Part shown: in pieces, positions 8,417-16,529 of the stretch
Layout of the letters: the number at the start of each line of letters is the position of its first letter
Position numbering within the stretch: the first letter of the stretch is position 1
Source: Ruminococcus sp.
GTDB lineage: Bacteria; Bacillota; Clostridia; Oscillospirales; Ruminococcaceae
Direction: 5' to 3'
NCBI GenBank assembly: GCA_017634275.1
Contig: JAGBNQ010000054.1
Location: forward strand, 1 to 35,815
Length of the DNA stretch: 35,815 nt
Made by a program: the position numbers and the translations under genes
Notes under the pieces: model-generated
The model's database searches: none
What the model saw: only the letters and a program-made list of their open reading frames with translations
What the model was told of the DNA's origin: nothing

Positions 8417-8478
8417 ACGTTTGAGTGATTTGCTTGTTAAATATTTGTAAACAAATTTTTGAATTTATTTTAAGTCTA

Positions 8479-8537
8479 TTGATTTTTGCTGCCAATGGTG
8501 TATAATATAATTAGCACTCAAACAAGTAGAGTGCTAA
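8479..8537 (+). promoter_or_regulatory. htpG promoter with CIRCE operator
   Basis: TTGATT (8479-8484) and TATAAT (8501-8506), 16 bp apart, are followed by a perfect CIRCE element: TTAGCACTC (8511-8519), 9-nt spacer, GAGTGCTAA (8529-8537). CIRCE is the operator of the heat-shock repressor HrcA. Its place right after the -10 box predicts repression of htpG by HrcA under non-stress conditions. Confidence 0.95.
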
Positions 8538-8591
8538 AAGTGCTTTTTACGGATAGTTTTCCGCAATATAAATATAAAGGAGAAATGCAAA

Positions 8592-10472
8592 ATGGGCACA
8601 AAACAGTTTAAGGCAGAATCAAAAAAGCTGCTCGATATGATGATAGGTTCTATCTACACGCATAAGGAGATATTCCTAAGAGAGCTTATCTCAAACGCAT
8701 CAGACGCGCTTGACAAGCTCTATTTCAAGTCGCTTACCGATACCTCGGTAGGGCTTAACAAGGACGATTTCGCTATTATGATAGAGCCTGACAAGGAGAA
8801 CAGAACGCTTAAGATATCCGATAACGGCATCGGTATGACCGAAAAGGAGCTTGAGCAGAACCTCGGCACTATCGCAAAGTCGGGCTCACTTGCCTTTAAA
8901 AAGGAAAACGAGCTTGGCGATGATGTTGATATCATAGGCCAGTTCGGTGTAGGCTTTTACTCGGCATTTATGGTGGCTAAGGAGGTCATAGTAAAGAGTA
9001 AGGCTTACGGCGAGGAGGGCGCTTTTGAATGGCGCTCAAAGGGCGCTGAGGGGTATACTGTTGAGCCCTGCGAAAAGGAAAGCGCAGGCACGGAGATAAC
9101 CCTTGTGCTTAAGGATAACACCGATGAGGAAAATTATGATAAATACTTAGACCAGTATCAGCTGCAATCGTTAGTCAAGAAATATTCCGACTATATCCGT
9201 TTCCCGATAAAAATGGAGGTAGAGCATACCCACTATGAGGAGGAGGGCAAGGAGCCTACAGTCACAAAGGAAATAGAAACGCTCAATACCATGACCCCTA
9301 TCTGGAAACGCTCAAAGAGTGAGCTTACAGATGATGACTACAATAATTTCTATGTCGAGAAATTTATGGACTACGAGCCGCCCATTACCCACATTCACGC
9401 TAAAAACGAGGGTACTGCGACCTATGATGCGCTTTTGTATATTCCTGCGCGCGCTCCCTTTGATTACTATTCAAAGGACTATGAAAAGGGCTTGCAGCTC
9501 TTTTCAAGCGGCGTTATGATAATGGATAAATGCGCAGAGCTTTTGCCCGACTGGTTCTCATTTGTCAAGGGCGTTGTTGATTCCGAAGACTTGTCGCTCA
9601 ACATCTCGCGTGAGTTCTTGCAGCACGACAGGCAGCTTAAGATAATTGCAAAAAACTTAGAGCGCTCTATCAAAAACGAGCTTGCAAAGCTGCTTAAAAA
9701 CGACAGAGAAAAGTATGAGAAATTCTTCTCGGTATTCGGTCTGCAATTCAAATACGGCATTTATCAGACCTACGGCGCTTGCAAGGATACGCTCAAAGAC
9801 CTGCTTATCTTCCCCTCTACCTTTGAGGGCAAAAACGTTACTCTTGCCGAGTACGTTTCCCGAATGAAGGAGGGGCAGGAGGAGATATACTATGCCTGCG
9901 GCGACACTAAGGAGCGCATAGACCTTCTTCCGCAGATGGAGAAATTCAAGGACAAGGGCTTTGAGGTGCTTTACTTTACGCAGGACGTTGACGAATTTGC
10001 TATCAAGGTGCTTATGGAGTACGAGGGCAAAAAGTTCAAATCCATAAGCGATGCCGAGCTTGACCTTGACACCGAGGAGGAAAAGGAGGAGGCTAAAAAG
10101 CTTGCCGATTCAAGCCGCGATATGCTTGAATTTATGCAAAAGGCAATAGCCGATAAGGTAAAGACAGTCCGCCTTTCAAACAAGCTCAAAACTCACCCCG
10201 TATGCTTATCATCAGACGGAAATATAACTATCGAAATGGAAAAGGTGCTAAATTCTTTGCCTCAGAACGACAACAAGGTAAAGGCAGAAAAAGCGCTTGA
10301 AATAAACCCGAACCACGCGATTTTCGGCAAGCTGCAAAGCCTTTATGACAGCGACAAGGACAAGCTGACAAACTACACCAAGCTCCTCTACGCGCAGGCA
10401 CAGCTTATCGAGGGTCTGCCGATAGAAGACCCCGTAGAGTTTGCAAACTTAGTCTGCGACCTTATGGTCTGA
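8592..10472 (+). CDS. htpG: Chaperone HtpG (Hsp90)
   Basis: This is the bacterial Hsp90, an ATP-dependent cytoplasmic chaperone that works as a dimer with the DnaK system. The length of 626 residues is normal. The N-terminal GHKL/Bergerat ATPase fold is complete: [20 protein letters not shown] and [15 protein letters not shown]. The middle domain has the conserved [14 protein letters not shown] arginine loop, and the C-terminal dimerisation domain is present. AAAGGAG lies 8 nt before the ATG. The gene is monocistronic, with CIRCE upstream and a terminator downstream. In Bacillus subtilis htpG is not part of the CIRCE/HrcA regulon, so control here differs from that model. Confidence 0.97.
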   Translation: MGTKQFKAESKKLLDMMIGSIYTHKEIFLRELISNASDALDKLYFKSLTDTSVGLNKDDFAIMIEPDKENRTLKISDNGIGMTEKELEQNLGTIAKSGSLAFKKENELGDDVDIIGQFGVGFYSAFMVAKEVIVKSKAYGEEGAFEWRSKGAEGYTVEPCEKESAGTEITLVLKDNTDEENYDKYLDQYQLQSLVKKYSDYIRFPIKMEVEHTHYEEEGKEPTVTKEIETLNTMTPIWKRSKSELTDDDYNNFYVEKFMDYEPPITHIHAKNEGTATYDALLYIPARAPFDYYSKDYEKGLQLFSSGVMIMDKCAELLPDWFSFVKGVVDSEDLSLNISREFLQHDRQLKIIAKNLERSIKNELAKLLKNDREKYEKFFSVFGLQFKYGIYQTYGACKDTLKDLLIFPSTFEGKNVTLAEYVSRMKEGQEEIYYACGDTKERIDLLPQMEKFKDKGFEVLYFTQDVDEFAIKVLMEYEGKKFKSISDAELDLDTEEEKEEAKKLADSSRDMLEFMQKAIADKVKTVRLSNKLKTHPVCLSSDGNITIEMEKVLNSLPQNDNKVKAEKALEINPNHAIFGKLQSLYDSDKDKLTNYTKLLYAQAQLIEGLPIEDPVEFANLVCDLMV

Positions 10473-10510
10473 CAGCAAACGATAATTCGCAAACCTCATG
10501 TTTACCAATA

Positions 10511-10543
10511 CCCCCCTGCTTTGTTAAAGTCAGGGGGGTGTTT
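10511..10543. terminator. Bidirectional terminator between htpG and the ANTAR gene
   Basis: CCCCCCTG (10511-10518) pairs with CAGGGGGG (10531-10538), the stem continuing inward through TTT/AAA with one mismatch; TGTTTTAT follows on the plus strand. It lies between two converging genes and its right edge touches the stop codon of the ANTAR gene. Confidence 0.85.
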
Positions 10544-11052
10544 TATGCATCAAGCCCGTAGGTCTTTATCACTTTCATCGCTATATCTCTGCGTGACATT
10601 CTTAAGTCCATGGCCTGCTTTTCAATGTAGCGGTGCGCCTGATTCTCGGAGAATTTGAGGTACTGCATCAGCACAAGCTTTGCGCGGTTTATAAGCTTTA
10701 TCTCGTCAAGCTCCTTTTGCAGCTTGACGTTTTCTTTTGCAACTCCCTGCATTCTCCTGCGCGTTGCCTTTATAAGCCTTAATGCCTTAAAAAACAGATC
10801 ATGTGAGGCCTGCTTTGGTATTATGACAGCGCCGTATTCTTCAAGCTCGTCACTTGTTTGTGAATCGGTCATCACCATGCAGCCCGATGTGGTGTCCTCG
10901 CAGATGTCCGCCGCAAGTCGGTTTCCCTGCTCATCGCTGAGCGGCGGAATTATGATGACTGCGTCGATGTCCTTGTCAGCGCATATCCGCTTTGCCTCGC
11001 ACGAACTTTTGCAAACCGAAAGAACAGCATCGGGGTACGCATCACCGAGCAT
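10543..11052 (-). CDS. ANTAR-domain response-regulator-like protein
   Basis: The C-terminal 65 residues are a typical ANTAR RNA-binding domain: ELDEIKLINRAKLVLMQYLKFSENQAHRYIEKQAMDLRMSRRDIAMKVI. ANTAR proteins prevent early transcription termination by binding paired RNA hairpins. The N-terminal half is a receiver-like fold that lacks the usual acidic pocket and phospho-Asp, as in other pseudo-receivers of Clostridia. The first ATG is at 11052, but the open frame continues upstream to 11115 and encodes TLRILIAAQNDDAVAYTAD, which matches the missing first beta strand and helix. That extension has no ATG, GTG or TTG; an ACG codon at 11107-11109 stands where a start is expected, after GGTGGTGA. 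The true start is therefore uncertain (see findings). Confidence 0.85.
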   Translation of the reverse strand: MLGDAYPDAVLSVCKSSCEAKRICADKDIDAVIIIPPLSDEQGNRLAADICEDTTSGCMVMTDSQTSDELEEYGAVIIPKQASHDLFFKALRLIKATRRRMQGVAKENVKLQKELDEIKLINRAKLVLMQYLKFSENQAHRYIEKQAMDLRMSRRDIAMKVIKTYGLDA

Positions 11053-11137
11053 ATCGGCAGTATAGGCTACCGCGTCATCATTCTGCGCGGCAATTAGTAT
11101 TCTAAGCGTAGCCCCTCACCACCCTTTCTTGCAAAAT

Positions 11138-11157
11138 CTCCCCGAAAGCTCGGGGAG
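11138..11157 (-). other. GC-rich hairpin in the ANTAR leader
   Basis: CTCCCCGA (11138-11145) and TCGGGGAG (11150-11157) form a perfect 8-bp stem with a 4-nt loop, followed on the minus strand by ATTTTGC. It may end the glgP transcript weakly or act as a leader structure for the ANTAR gene, whose coding frame opens about 30 nt later. Confidence 0.5.
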
Positions 11158-11230
11158 AAATTTTAGTTTATTAATAATTGTAATTCTGTGCAGATACAAG
11201 CCCTTTTGGGTTCGCAAAACCATTTTCGAT

Positions 11231-11277
11231 CCGTCCGCCAAAGGCGGACACCTAAATTATTAATTATTAATTAAAAA
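11231..11277 (-). repeat. Hairpin-plus-heptad repeat after the glgP stop codon
   Basis: Read on the minus strand, TTAATAA heptads begin at the glgP stop codon and run into AGGT and the hairpin GTCCGCC-TTT-GGCGGAC (11233-11249), then GGAT. The same arrangement follows the stops of the purF paralogue (14379-14450) and aspS (22450-22507). Confidence 0.75.
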
Positions 11278-13652
11278 AGGACGGGCTTTATCTTCCAGAT
11301 GTTCTCGGCATAGTCCTTTATAGTCCTGTCAGATGAGAACTTGCCTGCATTGCACATATTCAGCCAGCATTTTCTTGCAAAGGCTCTCTTGTCCTTGAAA
11401 TCATGGTTTACCTTAAGCTTTGCCTGAACGTAGCTTTCAAGGTCGCCCAAGAGGTAGTAGTGGTCGGGAACGTGCCAGCTTGCGCCGTCTGTAAGCGCCT
11501 TGTAAAGCTCCTTAAAGCTGCCCTCCTCGTCAGAGGGAACGCCGCCGTCATCGACAAGCCCGTTTATCAGCACGTTTAACACGCGGTTTATCTTGTCATT
11601 TTCAAAAGCAAGCTTTCTCGGGTCGTAGTCGGGCATTATCTTTTCAAGCTCCTCAACTCTCGCCCCGAAGATGTAGTTATTCTCCTCGCCTGCCTCCTCG
11701 GCTATCTCGATGTTAGCGCCGTCATAGGTACCGAGCGTTACCGTGCCGTTTAACATAAGTTTCATGTTGCCCGTTCCGCTCGCCTCAGTTCCTGCGGTAG
11801 ATATCTGCTCGGAAACATCAGAACCCGAAACAAGCTTTTCCGCGTAGGAAACATTGTAGTTTGAAACGAATACTACCTTTATAAGCTCCCTTGTGTCGGG
11901 GTCGCTCTCAACAACTCTTGCTATCTCGTTTATAAGCTTAATTATAGCCTTAGCTCTTCTGTACCCGGGGGCAGACTTAGCGCCGAAAATAAATGTCGTA
12001 GGCGTAAAGTCCTTTATAGAGCCGTCCTTTATCCCAAAGTAGATGTAAAGGATAGAGAATGCATTCAAAAGCTGCCTCTTGTATTCGTGCAGTCTTTTTA
12101 TCTGTGTGTCAAAAATAGTGTTCGGATCTATCTTTATGCCGTCGTGCGCGAAGATATAGTCGGCAAGCTGCTGCTTTTTAGCCTGCTTTATAGCTATAAA
12201 CTCATCTATCACCTTGTCATCATCGGCGTATTTTTCGAGCTTTTTAAGCTCATCAAGCTCTTTTACCCACTTATCATCACCGAGCAGCCTTGTGATAAGG
12301 CTTGATAGCTCCTCATTGCAAAGAGCAAGCCAGCGGCGCTGGGTTATGCCGTTTGTCTTGTTCTGAAATCTCTCGGGGTAAAGCTCATACCAGCCCTTAA
12401 GCGTGTCTGCCTTAAGTATCTCGGTGTGTATCTGCGCAACACCGTTAGTGTAGCTTGATGCATACACCGCAAGGTTAGCCATTTTAAGCTGACCGCCCTC
12501 TACGGGTGCAAGCTCCTTGATAAACTTCCTGTCCTTGCCCAGTTTATACATTTCAAGGTAGAACCGCTCGTTTATCATAAGTGCGAACTTATAAACTCGC
12601 GGCAAAAGCTTTTCAACAAGCTTTGTACTCCACTTTTCAAGAGCCTCCTGCATTACCGTGTGGTTTGTGTAGTTGAAGGTCTTCTTTGTTATCTCAAAGG
12701 CCTTGTCAAAGCTGTAGCCGTTTTCGTCCACAAGTATCCTCATAAGCTCTAAGATAGAGATAACGGGGTGTGTGTCATTGAGCTGTATGGTCACAAACTT
12801 ATAAAGCTCGTCCAGGCTGCCGTATTTAGCCTTGTGCTTAGCCGTGATGTCAGCAAGCGATGCCGCCGAGAAGAAATATTCCTGCCTTAGCCTTAAAACC
12901 TTGCCCTCATCAAAGTTGTCATTCGGGTAGAGTACCTTTGATATGTTCTCAGCATCTGTCTTAGCCTTTACAGCCGCCTCGTATTCTCCGTCATTAAAGG
13001 CTTTAAAATCAAATTCCGCCTCAGCCTCAGCCTGCCACAGCCTTAATGTGCCAACATTTTTTGTGCCAAAGCCTATTATCGGCATATCGTAAGGAACAGC
13101 CTTTACAGTCATGTCGCTGTAAACAACATCTACAGCCTCGCTGTCATTTCTCCTGCTCCACGGGTCGCCGTATTTCTGCCAGTCATCGGCATATTCTTTC
13201 TGAAAGCCGTTTTCTATAGTCTGCCTGAAAAGGCCGTATTTATATCTTATCCCATATCCGTCAAGCGGCAGGTCGTGCGCCGCGGCAGAATCAAGAAAGC
13301 AAGCCGCAAGCCTGCCGAGTCCGCCGTTTCCGAGCGCTGCGTCCTGAATATCCTCAAGGTCGGCAAGCGATCTGCCGTTTTCCTTAAGTATCTCGTCTAC
13401 CTCGTCCTTTATCCCTAAGCAGAGCAGATTATTATAAACAGCCCTGCCGACTAAAAACTCCATCGAAAGGTAGCACGCACGCCTGCTGTCAAGGTGCGCT
13501 TTGCGGCTTTTGCTCCAATTGTCACTGATAAGCTCCATAACAGATTCGGATATCGCATCGTGCAGCTGCCACAAGGGGGCATTCTTGATATCAGTCCCGA
13601 ACTTGCCCTTAAGCTTTGTTTCAAGCTCACTTAAAAAAGCCTTCTTATCCAT
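11271..13652 (-). CDS. glgP: Glycogen/starch (alpha-glucan) phosphorylase
   Basis: The enzyme releases glucose 1-phosphate from alpha-1,4-glucans with phosphate, in the cytoplasm. The length of 793 residues is typical. The N-terminal half has YLSMEFLVGRA and the glycine-rich DAALGNGGLGRLAACFLDS. The C-terminal half has the pyridoxal-phosphate site EASGTGNMKLMLNGTVTLGT, whose Lys forms the Schiff base, and IKRLHEYKRQLLN. AAAGGAAGG, overlapping the end of the preceding gene, supports the ATG at 13652. It starts 4 bp after the gene at 13657-14370 and must be cotranscribed with it. No other glycogen genes are in the window. Confidence 0.97.
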   Translation of the reverse strand: MDKKAFLSELETKLKGKFGTDIKNAPLWQLHDAISESVMELISDNWSKSRKAHLDSRRACYLSMEFLVGRAVYNNLLCLGIKDEVDEILKENGRSLADLEDIQDAALGNGGLGRLAACFLDSAAAHDLPLDGYGIRYKYGLFRQTIENGFQKEYADDWQKYGDPWSRRNDSEAVDVVYSDMTVKAVPYDMPIIGFGTKNVGTLRLWQAEAEAEFDFKAFNDGEYEAAVKAKTDAENISKVLYPNDNFDEGKVLRLRQEYFFSAASLADITAKHKAKYGSLDELYKFVTIQLNDTHPVISILELMRILVDENGYSFDKAFEITKKTFNYTNHTVMQEALEKWSTKLVEKLLPRVYKFALMINERFYLEMYKLGKDRKFIKELAPVEGGQLKMANLAVYASSYTNGVAQIHTEILKADTLKGWYELYPERFQNKTNGITQRRWLALCNEELSSLITRLLGDDKWVKELDELKKLEKYADDDKVIDEFIAIKQAKKQQLADYIFAHDGIKIDPNTIFDTQIKRLHEYKRQLLNAFSILYIYFGIKDGSIKDFTPTTFIFGAKSAPGYRRAKAIIKLINEIARVVESDPDTRELIKVVFVSNYNVSYAEKLVSGSDVSEQISTAGTEASGTGNMKLMLNGTVTLGTYDGANIEIAEEAGEENNYIFGARVEELEKIMPDYDPRKLAFENDKINRVLNVLINGLVDDGGVPSDEEGSFKELYKALTDGASWHVPDHYYLLGDLESYVQAKLKVNHDFKDKRAFARKCWLNMCNAGKFSSDRTIKDYAENIWKIKPVLF

Positions 13653-13656
13653 AGTA

Positions 13657-14370
13657 TCAGTTTCCTTCCTTTCGGGCGCGCTTTTCTTCCCTCAGCGCCT
13701 TCCTTGACCTTATCCTCTGACGGATAGTTTTGTAATGCAGCATCACATAAGCAGCACCTACGATGAGAACTGCAAGAATTATCTTTATCACCGTTCCGAG
13801 CGGCGTTTTCATAAACAAAAGCACCCTGTAAAGCGGCTTGTCAAGCTTTTGCTGTGCATCATCAAAGCCCTCGTCGCTTAAAACTATAACATCTTCACGC
13901 TTTAAAATGTATACGCACGTTTCCTCAGTGTGAATGATGCTGCCGTCCTTATCACTTATCGTCAATGACGCTTTGAGCGTTGTTTTCTCGCTAATGGGCT
14001 TTAGCTTTACCGTTTCGCCGTAATTCGGGTAAAAGCCGCCGTTTGAGCTTTGCTTGCAGACGTATTTTTCGCTCGCTATCGAGGAATAGCCGTAAATGCG
14101 CTGTGCGTTTTCGTCCATTCCCTCAATTTCGCACCCCTCGTCCGCATAAAGCACAAGCCTTGCGCTCGTTCCGTCAGGGCTTTGCATATGCGTTCCAAAG
14201 CCTATGGTAAACGTCACGGGGTAATCTCCCACATCATCAAATATCTCATTGTCAAATTCGGGGGTAAGCTCTATATCGGGGTCATCTGCCTCAAAAGCTG
14301 CCGCCGTTACGCAGCAAAGCACCATGCTCACCGCCATTACAGCCACCGCCGCAATTTTCTTTAATACCAT
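13657..14370 (-). CDS. Signal-peptide protein with C-terminal membrane anchor
   Basis: This 237-residue protein of unknown family has a signal peptide (KKIAAVAVMAVSMVLCCVTAAAF, cleavage likely near residue 25), an external domain of about 160 residues rich in Asp, Thr and Tyr, then a membrane helix (about 193-213, VIKIILAVLIVGAAYVML) and a short, very basic cytoplasmic tail (RQRIRSRKALREEKRARK). A cohesin-like or Ig-like beta fold is possible for the external part, but no motif proves it. Its start codon lies directly after the repeat that follows the purF paralogue, and the weak ribosome site GGATTAAG lies within that repeat. It leads an operon with glgP, which hints at a cell-surface glucan role, though this is weak evidence. 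Confidence 0.65.
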   Translation of the reverse strand: MVLKKIAAVAVMAVSMVLCCVTAAAFEADDPDIELTPEFDNEIFDDVGDYPVTFTIGFGTHMQSPDGTSARLVLYADEGCEIEGMDENAQRIYGYSSIASEKYVCKQSSNGGFYPNYGETVKLKPISEKTTLKASLTISDKDGSIIHTEETCVYILKREDVIVLSDEGFDDAQQKLDKPLYRVLLFMKTPLGTVIKIILAVLIVGAAYVMLHYKTIRQRIRSRKALREEKRARKEGN

Positions 14371-14378
14371 TTCTTAAT

Positions 14379-14450
14379 CCGTCGGCATAGCCGACACCTC
14401 AATTATTCTTTATTATTTATTCTTTCTTCTTTCTTATTTTAGCGAGCATA
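14379..14450 (-). repeat. Hairpin-plus-A/T repeat after the purF-like stop codon
   Basis: Read on the minus strand, CTAAAATAAGAAAGAAGAAAG and AATAAATAATAAAGAATAATT run into GAGGTGTCGGC-TAT-GCCGACGGAT (hairpin arms 14381-14386 and 14390-14395). The A-rich part is nearly the same as that at 3931-3971, and the hairpin part matches those after glgP and aspS. Confidence 0.7.
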
Positions 14451-14460
14451 AGCGAGCGCG

Positions 14461-15867
14461 TTACTCTTCCCCGTCCCAGCAATAGGTGCAAAGCTTGCAC
14501 TTGTCAAGGCCTATCGACTCTATCATATCATCAAGTCTGTGATAGCGCAGCGTTGTGAAATTGAGCTGCCTGCATATCTCGTCAAGCATTTCCTTGTAAT
14601 TGCGGCTCTCGGGGTCAGCATAGTCCTTAAGCGTTTCCATGGAAACATCATCGCCCTCGCGCTCTCTTATTATGCGCCTTGTGATAAGATCCATCTCACT
14701 GCTTGAACGCGAGAAATTAAGGTACTTGCACCCAAACAGCAGCGGCGGACAGGCAGGCCTTATGTGAACCTCCTTAGCACCGCTTGCGTAGAGATACTCG
14801 GTGGTTTCTCTCAGCTGCGTGCCGCGGACGATCGAGTCATCAATGAGCAGCAGGCTCTTGTCCTTGATAAGCGACTCAACGGGCAGCATCTTCATCTTGG
14901 CTATAACATTTCTCTTTGACTGATTTGTGGGCATGAACGACCTTGGCCATGTAGGTGTATACTTGATAAACGGCCTTGAAAACGGCACGCCCGATTCATT
15001 TGCATACCCTATAGCGTGTGCCGTTCCCGAATCGGGAACGCCTGCAACAAGGTCGGGCTTTACATGGTCGCGCTTTGCGAGCAGCTTGCCGCAGTTGTAT
15101 CTCATTTCCTCAACGGATAAGCCCTCATAGCTTGAGCACGGGTAGCCGTAGTATATCCATAAAAATGCGCATATCTTCATCTGCTCCTGTGCAGGAGATA
15201 CCTCTTTAACGCCCTCGGGGGTCATAAACACTATCTCGGCAGGCCCTAATTCCTTTAAATGGGTGTAGCCTAAGTTAAGGTAAGCAAACGACTCAAAGGA
15301 CGCACAGTAAGCCCCCTCCTTCTGCCCGAGAACAACGGGTGTTCTGCCAAGCTTGTCACGCGCGGCATAAATGCCCTTGTTTGTCATAACAAGAAGTGTC
15401 ATAGAGCCGTCAACGCTGTCCTGAACGTACTTTATGCCCTCTTCGATGCTATCCTTCTGGTTGATAAGCGCCGCCACAAGCTCGGTGGGGTTGATATCAC
15501 CGCCGCTCATCTCCAGAAAGTGAGATGTGCCGCCCTTATAAACGCTCTCAACAAGCTCATCTGTATTATTTATCTTGCCGACTGTGGTGATAGCATATGT
15601 GCCGAGGTGGCTCCTCACAATAAGCGGCTGAGGCTCGTAATCGGAAATACAGCCGATACCGAAATAGCCGTCCATTTTATCCACTTCGTCCTGGAATTTA
15701 GTACGGAAGGGTGAATTCTCGATATTATGTATCGAGCGGTCAAACCCCTTCTCGCCGTAAACCGCAAGACCTGCGCGCCTTGTGCCTAAGTGTGAATGAT
15801 AGTCAGTCCCGTAAAAAAGATCAAAAACGCAGTTTGTTTTAGAAACAGCACCAAAAAATCCGCCCAT
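14461..15867 (-). CDS. PurF-like amidophosphoribosyltransferase paralogue lacking the catalytic cysteine
   Basis: PurF makes 5-phosphoribosylamine from PRPP and glutamine, the first step of purine synthesis. The C-terminal phosphoribosyltransferase half is intact: LIDDSIVRGTQ (341-351) is the PRPP loop and GVPDSGTAHAIGYA is conserved. Cys233, Cys380, Cys457 and Cys460 appear to match the iron-sulfur ligands of the Bacillus enzyme. The glutaminase half is abnormal. True PurF exposes a Cys at its processed N-terminus, but here the protein starts MGGFFGAVS. The usual RYST block reads GCISDYEP and the NGN block reads TVGKIN. The start at 15867 is chosen because GGGAGGC precedes it and 468 residues then fit the family. 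It stands alone, without other pur genes. It may use free ammonia or a partner, or have a different role. Confidence 0.9.
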   Translation of the reverse strand: MGGFFGAVSKTNCVFDLFYGTDYHSHLGTRRAGLAVYGEKGFDRSIHNIENSPFRTKFQDEVDKMDGYFGIGCISDYEPQPLIVRSHLGTYAITTVGKINNTDELVESVYKGGTSHFLEMSGGDINPTELVAALINQKDSIEEGIKYVQDSVDGSMTLLVMTNKGIYAARDKLGRTPVVLGQKEGAYCASFESFAYLNLGYTHLKELGPAEIVFMTPEGVKEVSPAQEQMKICAFLWIYYGYPCSSYEGLSVEEMRYNCGKLLAKRDHVKPDLVAGVPDSGTAHAIGYANESGVPFSRPFIKYTPTWPRSFMPTNQSKRNVIAKMKMLPVESLIKDKSLLLIDDSIVRGTQLRETTEYLYASGAKEVHIRPACPPLLFGCKYLNFSRSSSEMDLITRRIIREREGDDVSMETLKDYADPESRNYKEMLDEICRQLNFTTLRYHRLDDMIESIGLDKCKLCTYCWDGEE

Positions 15868-15913
15868 TTTAAAAAGCCTCCCGAAAGAAAATTGCACTAA
15901 AATATACAATATT

Positions 15914-15942
15914 ATAATACCATATTTGCCCCCCTTTGTCAA
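15914..15942 (-). promoter_or_regulatory. SigA promoter of the purF-like gene
   Basis: On the minus strand TTGACA (15937-15942) and TATTAT (15914-15919) have 17-bp spacing, with a shifted TATAAT overlapping. The leader to the start at 15867 is about 40 nt. I see no purine riboswitch and no obvious PurR box. Confidence 0.75.
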
Positions 15943-16043
15943 TCAAACACACCTTAGGCATTTGTAGATTTATTATAAATCTTTTTTGATAATTTTATTT
16001 ATCCTGACAAAAAATGCAGGAGGAAGATAAAAACTATGCAAAA

Positions 16044-16064
16044 AAGAGCCCTATGCAGGCTCTT
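16044..16064 (-). terminator. Terminator of the Xre regulator gene
   Basis: AAGAGCC (16044-16050) and GGCTCTT (16058-16064) form a 7-bp stem with a 7-nt loop and are followed by TTTTTTGC on the minus strand. The stem overlaps the stop codon of the regulator. Confidence 0.85.
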
Positions 16065-16401
16065 ATGAATGTCTGTTCTGTTTTTCAAGCAGCTGCTCCG
16101 AAAAAAGGTCAAGCTTGCCCTTGTTGCGCTCATTGAGGGAGGTGTAGCAATCAATAAGCCTTATCTCATCTTCATTGAGCATTTTTGCGCCGCCTTGCTT
16201 ATTGTTGGTAAATCCTGCGATGTAATCAAGCGAAACATTATAATATCTTGCAAGTATAACGACCTTTTCAAACGGGATATCCGTTTCACCTCGCTCATAT
16301 TTTCCATAGTGGTTAACAGAAACACCTATCAATTGCGCAACTTCCTTCTGAGTGAGGTCAGCGTCCTCCTTCAAATCTCTCAGCCTTTGATAATACCCCA
16401 T
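16063..16401 (-). CDS. Xre-family (HTH_3) transcriptional regulator
   Basis: Residues 5-60 are a phage-repressor-type helix-turn-helix: LRDLKEDADLTQKEVAQLIGVSVNHYGKYERGETDIPFEKVVILARYYNVSLDYIAG. The remaining 50 residues (NEDEIRLIDCYTSLNERNKGKLDLFSEQLL) are a short helical C-terminal part, probably for dimerisation. The total length of 112 is typical of small chromosomal Xre repressors. AAAGGGTG precedes the ATG. The gene is divergent from the lipoprotein gene starting at 16530, and the spacer of 128 bp holds repeated TATGGTA/TACCATA half-sites over both -10 regions. It therefore probably represses itself and the lipoprotein gene. Confidence 0.88.
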   Translation of the reverse strand: MGYYQRLRDLKEDADLTQKEVAQLIGVSVNHYGKYERGETDIPFEKVVILARYYNVSLDYIAGFTNNKQGGAKMLNEDEIRLIDCYTSLNERNKGKLDLFSEQLLEKQNRHS

Positions 16402-16461
16402 AAAAACACCCTTTTTGATTGGTTTTTGTGGTTATATTATACCATATTTAATTGATTATAC

Positions 16462-16512
16462 TTGACAATGCATTCTATTTATGGTATAATGATGAAAATA
16501 CCATTTATAGAA
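16462..16512 (+). promoter_or_regulatory. Consensus promoter with overlapping inverted repeat
   Basis: TTGACA (16462-16467) and TATAAT (16485-16490) have 17-bp spacing, a full consensus pair. ATTCTATTTATGGTA (16472-16486) and TACCATTTATAGAAT (16498-16512) form a 15-bp inverted repeat with two mismatches that covers the -10 box and transcription start. A further TACCATA copy lies at 16440-16446 over the -10 box (TATAAT, minus strand) of the Xre gene. This fits an operator set for the Xre protein. Confidence 0.7.
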
Positions 16513-16529
16513 TGGGAAGGGAGATAAGT

